From positions 3,100,001 through 3,164,000 of the forward strand of contig NZ_CP134400.1 of NCBI RefSeq assembly GCF_002968285.2: a DNA stretch of 64,000 nucleotides. The letters are read 5' to 3'. This DNA is from Mycobacterium sp. ITM-2016-00318 (GTDB lineage: Bacteria > Actinomycetota > Actinomycetes > Mycobacteriales > Mycobacteriaceae). Position numbers and translations under genes: made by a program. Each line of letters opens with the position of its first letter. The first letter of the stretch is position 1. Under the pieces are notes generated by a model, which made no database searches, was not told the DNA's origin, and was given only the letters and a program-made list of their open reading frames with translations. Below, one piece after another: positions 1 through 8,565 of the stretch.

Positions 1-1
1 G

Positions 2-76
2 CGGGTCCAGGCGGGCGGTAACGAAACCGTCGAGGCACGCTACGAATCCCGTGCCATGAACCACGAATGGGGTTAA
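2..76 (+). CDS. C-terminal end of an unidentified protein (cut by window start)
   Basis: An open plus-strand frame runs from the window edge to a TAA at 74-76 and encodes 24 residues ending in RAMNHEWG. Nearly every codon ends in G or C, as expected for a real coding region here. The stop overlaps the stop of the convergent SRPBCC gene by a few bases, a tight convergent arrangement. Too little is present to name a family, and it could be a chance open frame. Confidence 0.45.
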   Translation, partial: RVQAGGNETVEARYESRAMNHEWG

Positions 77-501
77 CGCAGCGCGGCCAGATTGGTGACG
101 GACTGCGCAACCTCTGACTTGACGAATCGAGCCACCAGCCGACCCACCGGTGTGCTGAGCACACCGCCCGACAAGTCAGCGACAACGTGGAACTTGGCGC
201 CTTGCTTCCTGGGCTGGACCTCGATCGTCAAGCCGATCCTGATACCGCCGCGACCGGCACCGCTCATCTCGATCAGGTTCGGCTCGTCGTATCGGGTCAC
301 CCGCCAGTGGATGATGTTGCGGACACCCTTGAGTCTGATGCACGCGGACACGCAGGTGCCGACCTCGATCTCCGACGGCACCTCGCTGCGCCAACCGCCG
401 AATATGGTCAACCACTCGTCGAAGCGGTGCAGATCCGAGGCCAGTTTCCAAGCCTGTTGCGGAGCCAGGTCGGTCGGCACTGCCACATCAACGTTCGCCA
501 T
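73..501 (-). CDS. SRPBCC (polyketide cyclase/START-like) family protein
   Basis: A 142-residue protein of the SRPBCC fold, a helix-grip hydrophobic-pocket domain that mycobacteria carry in many copies. The N-terminal strand and helix (VDVAVPTDLAPQQAWKLASD) and a central strand pair ending in WRVTRYDEPN fit the family, and the length is typical. I place the start at the ATG at 501, which has an AGGTG 6 bases upstream; a GTG at 510 would add MNV. It is expected to be cytosolic and to bind a small hydrophobic ligand, but the ligand cannot be read from the sequence. It faces the importer operon divergently across about 250 bp. Confidence 0.8.
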   Translation of the reverse strand: MANVDVAVPTDLAPQQAWKLASDLHRFDEWLTIFGGWRSEVPSEIEVGTCVSACIRLKGVRNIIHWRVTRYDEPNLIEMSGAGRGGIRIGLTIEVQPRKQGAKFHVVADLSGGVLSTPVGRLVARFVKSEVAQSVTNLAALR

Positions 502-740
502 TACGTTCACCTACCCCCGAGGACCCGACCCCGAAACTAAGCTGACAGTTCTGGAGGACGCGTGCACTCCCCGGCTGGCGACTGCCAGCCGTTGTTCGTT
601 TGCGACCGCACCCGCGAAATCTGTCCCCTGCACCGCGCACCGGCGAGTGATTCCATCGTGAATGTGTAAATTCGTTGCGGAATCGCTTGCGAAGGGCGAC
701 GCAATCCGCGATTGTTTACCCCGAAAGCTACGGGGGCTTT
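502..740. other. Intergenic region between divergent SRPBCC gene and importer operon
   Basis: About 240 bp between divergent starts that must hold the promoters of both sides. The only local structure I see is a short inverted repeat, CCCCG-N7-CGGGG, near 719-735 just before the importer ribosome-binding site. No recognisable operator was found. Plus-strand reading frames here are shadows of the SRPBCC gene or lack a ribosome-binding site. Confidence 0.4.
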
Positions 741-747
741 AGGGAGG
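741..747 (+). promoter_or_regulatory. Ribosome-binding site deciding a CTG start
   Basis: AGGGAGG lies 7 bases before CTG at 755. An in-frame TAG at 740-742 closes the frame upstream, and no ATG, GTG or TTG occurs in frame until 872, which lies beyond the first conserved strand of the ATPase. The site therefore points to CTG initiation. Confidence 0.65.
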
Positions 748-754
748 AACCGCC

Positions 755-1951
755 CTGACCGACATACACACCACCCAGTCGGACCAGACGACGGGACGGG
801 ACCGGACCGCGCGCGCCAAGGGCAGCCCGGTCATCGAGATCGACAACGTCACGAAGCGCTTCTCCGATTATGTGGCTGTCAACGAGGCCGACTTCGCGAT
901 AGGTTCCGGCGAGTTCTTCTCGATGCTCGGTCCGTCGGGTTGCGGCAAGACGACCACGCTGCGGATGATCGCCGGCTTCGAGACCCCGACCGAGGGCGCC
1001 ATCCGGTTGGAGGGCCGGGACGTTTCGCGGGTGCCTCCGCACAAGCGCAACGTCAACACCGTGTTCCAGCATTACGCGCTGTTTCCGCACATGACGGTGT
1101 GGGACAACGTCGCGTACGGGCCGCGCAGCATGAAGAAGGACAAGGCGGAGGTCAAGCGACGCGTCGACGAACTGCTCGAGATCGTTCGGCTCACCGACTT
1201 CGCCAAGCGCAAACCGGCCCAGCTGTCCGGCGGGCAACAACAGCGAGTGGCGTTGGCGCGCGCGCTGGTGAACTATCCCAGCGCGCTGCTGCTCGACGAG
1301 CCGCTCGGTGCGCTCGACCTCAAGCTTCGCCAGGTGATGCAGTTCGAGCTCAAGCGGATTCAGCGCGAGGTCGGCATCACGTTCGTCTACGTCACCCATG
1401 ACCAAGAGGAAGCGTTGACGATGAGTGACCGCATCGCGGTCATGAACGCAGGCAACGTGGACCAGATCGGCAGCCCTACCGAGATTTACGATCGGCCGTC
1501 GACGGTCTTCGTGGCCAGCTTCATCGGACAGGCGAACCTGTGGGCGGGCAAGCAGACCGGACGGGCCGACGGTGAGTTCGTCCAGGTCGAGGTGCTCGGC
1601 AGCTCGCTGAAGTCCAGGGCGGGCGACACGACCATCGAGCCCGGCGGTCAAGCCACGCTGATGATCCGGCCGGAACGGGTTCGGGTGTCCATGGAGGCGC
1701 CGACCGGTGACGTCGCAGGAGTTCCCGCGACGGTCACCGACCTCACCTTCCAGGGGCCTGTCGTGCGGTTGCTGCTTGCCGCGCCGGACGACTCGACGAT
1801 CGTCGCGCATGTCGGGGCCGAGCAGGATTTGCCGCTGCTGCGTCCCGGCGACAGCGTCCATGTCAGCTGGGCACCCGAGGCGTCGTTGGTGCTTCCCGCC
1901 GCCGACATTCCCACCACCGAGGACCTCGAGGAGATGCTCGACGACTCGTAG
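755..1951 (+). CDS. potA: Polyamine-type ABC transporter ATP-binding protein (PotA-like), CTG start
   Basis: A 398-residue ATPase that should power uptake of spermidine/putrescine or a related cation from the inner face of the membrane. It has a Walker [10 protein letters not shown] near 59-67, the signature LSGGQQQR near 157-164, Walker B LLLDEP near 178-183, and a C-terminal TOBE-type region from about 280, as in PotA/FbpC-type subunits. The frame is closed by TAG at 740-742, so the conserved first strand ([10 protein letters not shown], 27-36) is only translated if CTG at 755 is used. A GTG at 872 would lose it. It is the first gene of a four-gene operon with substrate-binding protein and two permeases. 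Substrate specificity is inferred from family and gene order. Confidence 0.88.
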   Translation: MTDIHTTQSDQTTGRDRTARAKGSPVIEIDNVTKRFSDYVAVNEADFAIGSGEFFSMLGPSGCGKTTTLRMIAGFETPTEGAIRLEGRDVSRVPPHKRNVNTVFQHYALFPHMTVWDNVAYGPRSMKKDKAEVKRRVDELLEIVRLTDFAKRKPAQLSGGQQQRVALARALVNYPSALLLDEPLGALDLKLRQVMQFELKRIQREVGITFVYVTHDQEEALTMSDRIAVMNAGNVDQIGSPTEIYDRPSTVFVASFIGQANLWAGKQTGRADGEFVQVEVLGSSLKSRAGDTTIEPGGQATLMIRPERVRVSMEAPTGDVAGVPATVTDLTFQGPVVRLLLAAPDDSTIVAHVGAEQDLPLLRPGDSVHVSWAPEASLVLPAADIPTTEDLEEMLDDS

Positions 1952-1956
1952 CGGAT

Positions 1957-1972
1957 GCGCACGCGAGGAGCA
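1957..1972 (+). repeat. Short dispersed repeat, copy 1 (GCGCACGCGAGGAGCA)
   Basis: A 16-bp unit in the 83-bp gap between the ATPase and binding-protein genes. Close copies occur at 3244-3259, 36984-36999 and, in reverse, 39074-39089. It contains GAGGAG but is not followed by a usable gene start here. Confidence 0.5.
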
Positions 1973-2034
1973 ATGACGACTCCGCATTCGATCCCTTCCC
2001 TTTCTCCCCGGAATCCACGAAAGGCGCACCTGCT

Positions 2035-3231
2035 ATGCCCAGCGAAATCGATCCCCGGCTCCTGTCCCGCCTCGCCACCAACCGCACCTCGCGTCGCCGC
2101 TTCATGGGTGGTGGCGCCGCCGCGGCGGCCGCGGCCATCCTCGGCCCGTCATTCCTCGCGGCGTGCGGATCCGACTCGGGCGGCGGCGAATCGCCGTCGG
2201 CGTCCGCTCCGCCCGACGACGGCGCCCCAGCATCGGGCAGCCTCCGCGTCTCGAACTGGCCGCTCTACATGGCCGACGGATTCGTCGCCGCCTTCCAGGA
2301 CACGACCAAGATCACCGTCGACTACAAGGAAGATTTCAACGACAACGAACAGTGGTTCGCCAAGGTCAAGGAACCGCTGTCGCGCAAGCAGGACATCGGC
2401 GCCGACCTGGTGGTGCCGACCCAGTTCATGGCCGCCCGCATCCTGCAACTCGGCTGGCTGAACGAGATCCGCGAAGCGCGGTGGACCAACAAGAAGAACC
2501 TCCGCGAGGACCTGCTGAACACCAAGGTCGACGCGGGCCGCAAGACCACCGCTCCCTACATGACCGGCATGGTCGGGCTCGCCTACAACAAGGCGGCCAC
2601 CGGAAAGGACATCAAAGGTATCGACGACCTGTGGGATCCCGCGTTCAAGGGCCGGGTCAGCCTGTTCTCCGACATCCAGGACGGGCTCGGCATGATCATG
2701 CTGTCCCAGGGCAACTCCGTCGAGGATCCCACCACCGAAGCGGTCCAGAAGGCCGTCGACCTCGTGCGTGAGCAGAAGGAGAAGGGTCAGATCCGCCGCT
2801 TCACCGGCAACGACTACGCCGACGACCTGGCGGCGGGCAACATCGCTGTCGCGCAAGCCTATTCGGGCGACGTGGTGCAGCTGCAGGCGGACAACCCCGA
2901 CCTGAAGTTCATCATCCCCGAATCCGGCGGTGACTGGTTCATCGACACGATGACCATCCCGTACACGACGCAGAATCAGGCCGCTGCCGAGGAGTGGATC
3001 AACTACATCTACGACCGCGCCAACTACGCCAAGCTGGTCGCCTTCGTGCAGTACGTCCCCGTGCTATCGGAGATGAACGACGAACTGGACAAGATCGACC
3101 CGGCGTTGGCGAAGAACCCGTTGATCGTTCCGCCGGCGGCCGACGCCGCCAGGCTGAAGTCCTGGGCGCCGCTCACCGACGAGCAGACCCAGGAGTTCAA
3201 CACCATGTACGCCGCAGTCACCGGAGACTGA
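2035..3231 (+). CDS. potD: Tat-exported lipoprotein, PotD-like polyamine substrate-binding protein
   Basis: A 398-residue extracytoplasmic binding protein for the importer. It begins with a twin-arginine signal (TSRRRFMGG, residues 18-26), an alanine-rich hydrophobic stretch, and a lipobox LAAC with Cys44 as the likely lipidated residue. A Gly/Ser-rich linker follows, then a PotD/PotF-like body with motifs such as LRVSNWPLYM near 67-76. Tat export fits a protein that folds before secretion. It lies second in the operon, and TGA at 3229-3231 is followed 31 bases later by the first permease. The ligand could be a polyamine or another small cation. Confidence 0.88.
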   Translation: MPSEIDPRLLSRLATNRTSRRRFMGGGAAAAAAAILGPSFLAACGSDSGGGESPSASAPPDDGAPASGSLRVSNWPLYMADGFVAAFQDTTKITVDYKEDFNDNEQWFAKVKEPLSRKQDIGADLVVPTQFMAARILQLGWLNEIREARWTNKKNLREDLLNTKVDAGRKTTAPYMTGMVGLAYNKAATGKDIKGIDDLWDPAFKGRVSLFSDIQDGLGMIMLSQGNSVEDPTTEAVQKAVDLVREQKEKGQIRRFTGNDYADDLAAGNIAVAQAYSGDVVQLQADNPDLKFIIPESGGDWFIDTMTIPYTTQNQAAAEEWINYIYDRANYAKLVAFVQYVPVLSEMNDELDKIDPALAKNPLIVPPAADAARLKSWAPLTDEQTQEFNTMYAAVTGD

Positions 3232-3243
3232 TCCGATGGCACT

Positions 3244-3259
3244 GCGGACGCGAGGAGCA
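3244..3259 (+). repeat. Short dispersed repeat, copy 2 (GCGGACGCGAGGAGCA)
   Basis: Matches 15 of 16 bases of copy 1. It nearly fills the 31-bp gap between binding protein and permease, and its GAGGAG, 5 bases before ATG at 3263, probably serves as the ribosome-binding site of the permease. Confidence 0.5.
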
Positions 3260-3262
3260 TAG

Positions 3263-4138
3263 ATGGCAGGTGTCGCCAGCAGCAGTCGGCAACGGAGCAA
3301 GATCGCTCCGTACCTGATGATCCTGCCCGCCCTCGTTTACCTCGGGATCTTCTTCGTGGTGCCCTTCGTCTCGTTGGCACGCACCTCGCTGTCATCGACG
3401 GGCGGTTCGATCTATCTGCCGACGCTGACGTTCTCGTGGGACTTCGGCAACTACCTCCAGGCGTTCAGCACGTACAAAGACCAGATCATCCGGTCGTTCA
3501 CCTTCGCAGGAGTCGCGACGGTGCTGTGCGTGCTGCTGGCATTCCCGCTCGCCTACGTCATAGCGTTCAAGGCGGGCCGCTACAAGAACCTCATTCTTGG
3601 TCTGGTGATCCTGCCGTTCTTCGTGACGTTCCTGATCCGCACGATCGCCTGGAAAACGATTCTCGCCGACGATGGTTGGGTGGTCGGCGCGCTCGGTGCG
3701 ATCGGCCTGCTGCCCGACGAGGGGCGCCTGCTGTCGACCAGTTGGGCCGTGATCGGCGGCCTGACCTACAACTGGATCATCTTCATGATCCTGCCGCTGT
3801 ATGTCAGCCTGGAGAAGATCGATCCGCGACTGCTCGAGGCGTCGAAGGATCTGTACTCCAGCAACACCCGCGCTTTCCGGAAGGTGATCCTCCCGCTGGC
3901 GATGCCCGGCGTACTGGCGGGCAGCATGCTCACCTTCATCCCCGCCGTAGGCGACTTCATCAACGCCGACTATCTGGGCAGTACCCAGACGACGATGATC
4001 GGCAATGTCATTCAGAAACAGTTCCTCGTGGTCAAGGACTACCCCGCCGCCGCCGCCCTTTCCATGGTGCTGATGGTCATCATTCTGGTCGGCGTGCTGC
4101 TCTACACAAGGGCGCTGGGTACGGAGGACCTGGTATGA
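3263..4138 (+). CDS. potH: ABC transporter permease, PotB/PotH-like
   Basis: A 291-residue membrane protein with about six hydrophobic segments, the first near 15-35 (LMILPALVYLGIFFVVPFV). The cytoplasmic EAA loop is visible as LLEASKDLYSSN near 192-203, followed by the typical ILPLAMPGVLAG, which contacts the ATPase. It forms half of the transmembrane channel of the polyamine-type importer. Its stop overlaps the start of the next permease (ATGA at 4135-4138), indicating translational coupling and a heterodimeric channel. Confidence 0.9.
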   Translation: MAGVASSSRQRSKIAPYLMILPALVYLGIFFVVPFVSLARTSLSSTGGSIYLPTLTFSWDFGNYLQAFSTYKDQIIRSFTFAGVATVLCVLLAFPLAYVIAFKAGRYKNLILGLVILPFFVTFLIRTIAWKTILADDGWVVGALGAIGLLPDEGRLLSTSWAVIGGLTYNWIIFMILPLYVSLEKIDPRLLEASKDLYSSNTRAFRKVILPLAMPGVLAGSMLTFIPAVGDFINADYLGSTQTTMIGNVIQKQFLVVKDYPAAAALSMVLMVIILVGVLLYTRALGTEDLV

Positions 4139-4995
4139 CGACTCAGGCAGGTGCCGCCGTCGCCAACGCCGCGGAGCAAATCGACCGGCCGCCGAAAACC
4201 ATCAAGGGCACGCCGAAGTGGGGCGACTGGATCCTGCGGATCGTGGCAGGCCTTGTACTGCTGTACCTGTTCCTGCCGATCTCCGTGATCATCCTGTTCT
4301 CGTTCAACGATCCGAAGGGCAAGTTCAACTACTCGTGGCAGGGCTTCACCCTCAAGAACTGGGCCGACCCGTTCAAGTATCCCGCCCTGACCGACGCATT
4401 GAAGCTGAGCCTCAACGTCGCCGCCGTATCCACGTTGATCGCTCTTGTCCTCGGTACTCTGGTCGCCATAGCGCTTGTGCGACAACGATTCCGCGGCTCG
4501 ACAGCCGTCGACACCTTCCTGGTGATCCCACTCACCGCTCCCGAGGTCGTGATGGGTGCGGCCCTGCTGACGCTGTTCCTCGACTTCGGCTGGGCGGCCG
4601 GCTACACCACGATCCTGATCGCCCACATCGCATTCGAGGTCAGCTTCATCGCGATGACGGTGCGCGCACGGGTTCGTGGCTTCGACTGGACGCTCGAAGA
4701 CGCCTCGCTGGACCTCGGCGCGAGCCCGATCCGGACGTTCTTCAAGGTCACATTGCCGCTGATCGTTCCTGGAATCATCGCCGCCGCGATGCTTTCGTTC
4801 GCGTTGTCGCTCGACGACTTCATCATCACGTACTTCGTGAGCGGCTCGACGGTCACCTATCCCCTGTATGTGAACGCATCCGTCAAGGCCGCCGTACCGC
4901 CGCAGATCAACGTACTGGCGACCGCCATCCTGGTGATCAGCCTGGTATTGCTGGCTGTCGGAACCTTGGTCCGCCGCAAGCGATTCGAGGCCTGA
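4135..4995 (+). CDS. potI: ABC transporter permease, PotC/PotI-like
   Basis: A 286-residue second permease with about six membrane segments (LLYLFLPISVIILFSF near 42-57). It has an EAA-type loop LEDASLDLGASP near 184-195, then TLPLIVPGIIAA. I start it at ATG 4135, which overlaps the previous stop; the same frame is open far upstream only as a shadow of the first permease. With the preceding subunits it completes an ABC importer. It is convergent with the next gene, with only 7 bp between the stops. Confidence 0.9.
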   Translation: MTTQAGAAVANAAEQIDRPPKTIKGTPKWGDWILRIVAGLVLLYLFLPISVIILFSFNDPKGKFNYSWQGFTLKNWADPFKYPALTDALKLSLNVAAVSTLIALVLGTLVAIALVRQRFRGSTAVDTFLVIPLTAPEVVMGAALLTLFLDFGWAAGYTTILIAHIAFEVSFIAMTVRARVRGFDWTLEDASLDLGASPIRTFFKVTLPLIVPGIIAAAMLSFALSLDDFIITYFVSGSTVTYPLYVNASVKAAVPPQINVLATAILVISLVLLAVGTLVRRKRFEA

Positions 4996-5002
4996 GCGAT
5001 CG

Positions 5003-5356
5003 CTAGCTTTCGAGCCGAACGGTGACCGACACCCGGCCGTTGACGTCTCGTTCGGCGACGGCGTGTCCGCTTCGGTCGTGGCCGTCGAGGTTCAGCAGGG
5101 TCAACGGTGCGCCGTCACCGAGGAAGTTGCGCCACCAGTTCTTCGAGTCTGCTCCGACGATGTTGATTTTCACGGTATCGCCCGACCGCCGGTAACCGAC
5201 GGGTGTTTCGAACGTCTTACCCGAGCGCCGACCGGTGTAGCGGATCACGACCAGACCCCGGCGGACGATCGCCCCGATGCCGGGCACGTTCATCAGCCTG
5301 ACGAACACCCCGTTGACGATGCCGACCAGCGGCGAGTTGAAGAGACCGCGTGCCAT
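5003..5356 (-). CDS. Deazaflavin (F420)-dependent nitroreductase-family protein (DUF385/Ddn-like)
   Basis: A 117-residue split-barrel protein of the Ddn/DUF385 family, which binds cofactor F420 and is abundant in mycobacteria. The core YTGRRSGKTFETPVGYRRSGD near 40-60 and the following GADSKNWWRNFL are the family's cofactor-side motifs. It lacks an N-terminal anchor beyond a short amphipathic helix (VNGVFVRLMNVPG). The substrate is unknown; relatives reduce quinones or nitroimidazoles. Start ATG 5356 gives the usual family length. It is a monocistronic unit between convergent and divergent neighbours. Confidence 0.85.
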   Translation of the reverse strand: MARGLFNSPLVGIVNGVFVRLMNVPGIGAIVRRGLVVIRYTGRRSGKTFETPVGYRRSGDTVKINIVGADSKNWWRNFLGDGAPLTLLNLDGHDRSGHAVAERDVNGRVSVTVRLES

Positions 5357-5403
5357 GTCGTTTAAGTTACCAACGGCCTCTGATCCGCTGTTACGCTCGC
5401 GCG

Positions 5404-5598
5404 GTGGCGAATACGGGAGTGCGGCCGTGGTGGCAGATCGTCGCGATCCTGATCGTGGTCGCTCTCATCATCGGACTCGTCGTCGGAGTGCTGAGCAGCG
5501 TGCTGGGCTTCTCGAGTTCGTGGTCGGCTCCCGCGATCGGCGCGGCGCTCGGCATCACCGCCGCTGCGCTTGTCGGTCGTCGGCGCAGAAGCGAATAG
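5404..5598 (+). CDS. Small two-segment membrane protein
   Basis: A 64-residue protein with two hydrophobic segments (WQIVAILIVVALIIGLVVGV near 9-28 and IGAALGITAAALVG near 44-57) and an RRRR-containing tail. I choose GTG at 5404 because the upstream extension to 5350 is rich in Arg and Cys, looks unlike coding sequence, and overlaps the 5' end of the divergent F420 protein. No family is recognised. It ends 3 bp before the convergent exporter gene. Confidence 0.6.
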   Translation: MANTGVRPWWQIVAILIVVALIIGLVVGVLSSVLGFSSSWSAPAIGAALGITAAALVGRRRRSE

Positions 5599-5601
5599 CC
5601 C

Positions 5602-6492
5602 TCAGCCCACCTCGACGGGTACCGATGGTGGCGCCGCGCGCGCTCCCGTGCGGGCCGCGCCGATGCCCGCAGCGACCACGAGACAGATGCCGACAACCCC
5701 GAATGCGCCCGGCACCTGATGCAGGATCATCAGCCCGACGATCATCGCGAACCCCGGTTCCAATGCCATCAACGTCCCGAACGCTGCGGTGGTGAGCCTG
5801 CGCAGCGCCATCATCTCCAGCGCGAACGGCACAACCGGCAGCAAGATCGCGAGGCCGATCCCGATCAGCAGGATCTCGGGGGTCATCCGGTCGAACACAC
5901 CCGGTCCGACCACCACCGTCGCCACCAATCCGGCCACCGGCATCGACACGGCCAGCCCGTTGATGCCGGCGACCTCATCGCCGACCCGCTGGGTGAGAAG
6001 GATGTAGCACGCCCAGCACACCGCCGCGCCCAGCGCATACAGAACACCGATCGGGTCGACCGCGCCCGCCCACGGCTGGGTCAACAGAACCACGCCGACG
6101 GCGGCGAAGCCCGGCCACAGCACCCGACCGCCGCCCTTGCCGTTGGCGACGGCCACTCCCAGAGGCCCAAGGAATTCCAGCGCGCTGGCGGTGCCGAGCG
6201 GGATCCGACCCGCCGCGGCCATGAACAACATGGTCACCGAAGCGGTGACGACACCGAGCAGCACGCACACTCCGAATGTCTTCCTGGTGAAGGCTGCAGG
6301 CCGGGGCCTGACGATCACCAGCATCAGAACGCCTGCCCAGGCCAACCGCAGCCAGGCAGCCCCCTCGACGCCGATCTCGTCGATCAGGGTGACCGCGATC
6401 GCGAGCCCCACCTGTACGCAGGCCATCGACCCCATTGCCATGAAGGCGCCGGTGCGGGCCTGGTCGTCGGTCACCTCTGCATTGAACGGCAC
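5602..6492 (-). CDS. EamA/RhtA-like DMT-superfamily transporter
   Basis: A 296-residue inner-membrane protein with about ten hydrophobic segments arranged as two EamA repeats. [20 protein letters not shown] near 79-98 and the second-half signature [19 protein letters not shown] near 236-254 are typical of threonine/homoserine-type RhtA exporters. It probably exports a small metabolite by proton exchange. The ligand is not determinable, and RhtA is the closest functional guess. It is read away from the FGGY kinase start and has no obvious operon partner. Confidence 0.85.
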   Translation of the reverse strand: MPFNAEVTDDQARTGAFMAMGSMACVQVGLAIAVTLIDEIGVEGAAWLRLAWAGVLMLVIVRPRPAAFTRKTFGVCVLLGVVTASVTMLFMAAAGRIPLGTASALEFLGPLGVAVANGKGGGRVLWPGFAAVGVVLLTQPWAGAVDPIGVLYALGAAVCWACYILLTQRVGDEVAGINGLAVSMPVAGLVATVVVGPGVFDRMTPEILLIGIGLAILLPVVPFALEMMALRRLTTAAFGTLMALEPGFAMIVGLMILHQVPGAFGVVGICLVVAAGIGAARTGARAAPPSVPVEVG

Positions 6493-6556
6493 CCCATCCG
6501 TTCGCGTCCACGTAATTTATCTGGACATACCGTTCGGCATATCAAAACAATCGTTT

Positions 6557-8044
6557 CTAGCGTGGGTTGGCCTCGGCGCTCAGCCGATGCATGACATCCC
6601 TTGTGGCCGGGTACAACTCGCGCCACGTCTCATACTGGTCCTGATAGAGCGCGCGCTTACCGGGGTCGGGTGCGATCTCCCTGGCGATTGTCGCCCAATC
6701 CGTGTCCGGGGACACCAGCCCCACCCCGATCGCGGCGAGCAACGCGTCACCGTAGCTGGCCCCGATGGCCTGCTCGGGAATCAACTGGGTGCGCCCGGTG
6801 ACGTCGCTGACCGCCTGCGCCCAGACCGGGCTGCGCAGCCCTCCGCCCACCGCGACCGTGCGCTGCGCGGCGTGCGCATCGCCGAACAGTTCCAGGATCT
6901 GCCGGATTCCGAACGCGATCCCCTCATAGGCCGCGCGGAACACGTGGCCGCGACCGTGTCGCATCGTCAGGCCGGCGAGCACTCCCCTCGCCTGCGGGTC
7001 GAACACCGGCGTCCGCTCGCCCGCCAGATAGGGCAACATGATGAGCCCGTCGCTGCCGGGCGGCACCTCCATCGCCTCTTTCGTCAGGTCGTCGAAGGAT
7101 GGGCCGCCGGTGATCCCCTGCAGCCAGCCGATCAGGCTACCGGCCGTCGAGGTGCCCGCGGCGAGGGCAAGGCTGCCTTTCTCGACCCCCACCGTCGTCC
7201 ATAGCGTCGGATAGCTGTAGTAGTCGGCGATGATCTGCACCAGAAACATCGTCGAGCCGTACATCAGCATCTGATCGCCGGGACGCCGCACCCCGACCGA
7301 GAACGCCTCTGCGTAGGCATCGACGGTTCCCGCGGAAACCGGTGTGCCGACCGGAATCCCGGTGGCCGAAGCAGCCTCGGCGGTGACGCTGCCGACGACA
7401 TCGCTTGGCCACGCCAGGCGCGGGAGCGGGAGATGACGGCAAATCCGATTGGCCCACTGCCGGTTCCAGTCGAAGTCACGCGTGGCGTAGAGCGGGTCGC
7501 ATTGGCTGGCGGTGTGGTGATCCATCACGTACTCACCCGTGAGCTTCGCCGCGATGAAGGAGTTCGACCCGTACCACCCCGTCGCGCGCTCGAACACGTC
7601 GGGCTCGTGGGAGTACACCCACTCCAGCTTCGGGCCGACCGCCTGACTGGACAGTGCGGCGCCGGCCTGCTGCAGAATGTTCTCTTCGCCGAACTCCGCT
7701 GTCAGCGATGCGATCTCGGCGGCGGCGCGCGTGTCGACGCCGTAGAGGATCGCAGGGCGCAATGGGCGAAGATCGTCTCCGCAGAGGACGAGGCACGGAC
7801 CGACGCCACTAACACACACTCCGGTCAGGCGGCCACCGGAGGGCAGTTCGGCCATCAGCGAGGTGCCGATGGCGCAGATTTCGCGCCACCAGACCGACTC
7901 GGCGTCCACCTCTGCCCAGCCGGGTCTCGGCAGGTCCATCGAATGCGGAATGGTCTCGGTCGCCAATACCGACCCAACGACGGCGTCCACGAGAACACCC
8001 TTCGTGCTCCCCGTTCCCATGTCGATGCCGAGCAACACGTTCAC
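6557..8044 (-). CDS. FGGY-family carbohydrate kinase (xylulokinase-like)
   Basis: A 495-residue FGGY kinase that phosphorylates a sugar or polyol with ATP. The N-terminal phosphate loop GIDMGTGSTKGVLVD (6-20), the central GTPVSAGTVDAYAE, the ATP-side AAGTSTAGSLIGW and the second FGGY signature with VAVGGGLRSPVWAQ are present. Length matches the family. It is distinct from the XylB-like kinase 2 kb away. It is divergent from an NTF2-LysR pair across an inverted repeat at 8116-8134, so that LysR may control it. The substrate is unknown; pentuloses or erythritol-type polyols are possible. Confidence 0.87.
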   Translation of the reverse strand: MNVLLGIDMGTGSTKGVLVDAVVGSVLATETIPHSMDLPRPGWAEVDAESVWWREICAIGTSLMAELPSGGRLTGVCVSGVGPCLVLCGDDLRPLRPAILYGVDTRAAAEIASLTAEFGEENILQQAGAALSSQAVGPKLEWVYSHEPDVFERATGWYGSNSFIAAKLTGEYVMDHHTASQCDPLYATRDFDWNRQWANRICRHLPLPRLAWPSDVVGSVTAEAASATGIPVGTPVSAGTVDAYAEAFSVGVRRPGDQMLMYGSTMFLVQIIADYYSYPTLWTTVGVEKGSLALAAGTSTAGSLIGWLQGITGGPSFDDLTKEAMEVPPGSDGLIMLPYLAGERTPVFDPQARGVLAGLTMRHGRGHVFRAAYEGIAFGIRQILELFGDAHAAQRTVAVGGGLRSPVWAQAVSDVTGRTQLIPEQAIGASYGDALLAAIGVGLVSPDTDWATIAREIAPDPGKRALYQDQYETWRELYPATRDVMHRLSAEANPR

Positions 8045-8115
8045 CCGATCACCCTAAAGCGCGGCCAAGCCGGTGTCCGTCAAATGTGAATGCTCTGGAC
8101 AGAACGTTCACCGAT

Positions 8116-8134
8116 CACGAACAATCGGTTCGTG
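8116..8134. promoter_or_regulatory. Inverted repeat, candidate operator (CACGAAC-N5-GTTCGTG)
   Basis: Perfect 7-bp arms with a 5-base spacer lie between the divergent FGGY kinase and the NTF2-LysR pair. The position suits an operator for the adjacent LysR regulator. It also argues that NTF2 translation starts at ATG 8150 and not at the GTG inside the repeat. Confidence 0.5.
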
Positions 8135-8149
8135 CAACTCTGGGAGATC

Positions 8150-8563
8150 ATGGTCAGGGAGTCGGTCCGGCAGACGCTGGCCGACTACACCACGGGAACG
8201 GACCGCAACCGGCTCGAGGACATCGCGGCATGCTTCGCGCCTGATGGCGTACTGAAGATCAGCGCAGGCGATCCGATGATCGGGCCGGACGCAATCGTCG
8301 CGGGACTGGGAGGGCAGGTCAGTCGCTTCGCCGCAGGCCCTGTCCCCTTGACCCATGTGCGTCACCATGTTTCGAGCATGAGGTTCGGGGTGGTGACCCG
8401 CGATCGTGTCGAGGTGAGCAGCTACTTTCTCGCGGTCACGAACATCGGCGTCGACCACTGGGGCAGGTACCGCGACGTGCTCGTCCCCGTGGGTGACCGG
8501 TGGCTGTTCGCATCGCGCGAGGCGAGCGCGGACGGCTTCTCCCCCGACAGCCTGATGCGATAG
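8150..8563 (+). CDS. NTF2/SnoaL-like domain protein
   Basis: A 137-residue cone-shaped NTF2-like domain, recognised from the opening helices (RQTLADYTTGTDRNRLEDIA), the FAPDGVLKISAGDPMIG strand-turn, and VSSMRFGVVTRDRVEVSSYF. Such proteins act as small hydrolases, isomerases or ring-hydroxylation subunits; no catalytic residues can be assigned. I chose ATG 8150, preceded by GGGAG; ATG 8090 and GTG 8132 are alternatives, the last lying inside an inverted repeat. The stop is 2 bp from the LysR start, so the two are co-transcribed. Confidence 0.78.
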   Translation: MVRESVRQTLADYTTGTDRNRLEDIAACFAPDGVLKISAGDPMIGPDAIVAGLGGQVSRFAAGPVPLTHVRHHVSSMRFGVVTRDRVEVSSYFLAVTNIGVDHWGRYRDVLVPVGDRWLFASREASADGFSPDSLMR

Positions 8564-8565
8564 CC

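Noticed and set aside
872..1951. GTG 872 as start of the importer ATPase
   Set aside because: It would omit the conserved first strand and lacks a ribosome-binding site; CTG 755 has one.
3436..4995. 519-codon version of the second permease
   Set aside because: The first part is an out-of-frame shadow of the first permease. The ATGA overlap at 4135 gives the real start.
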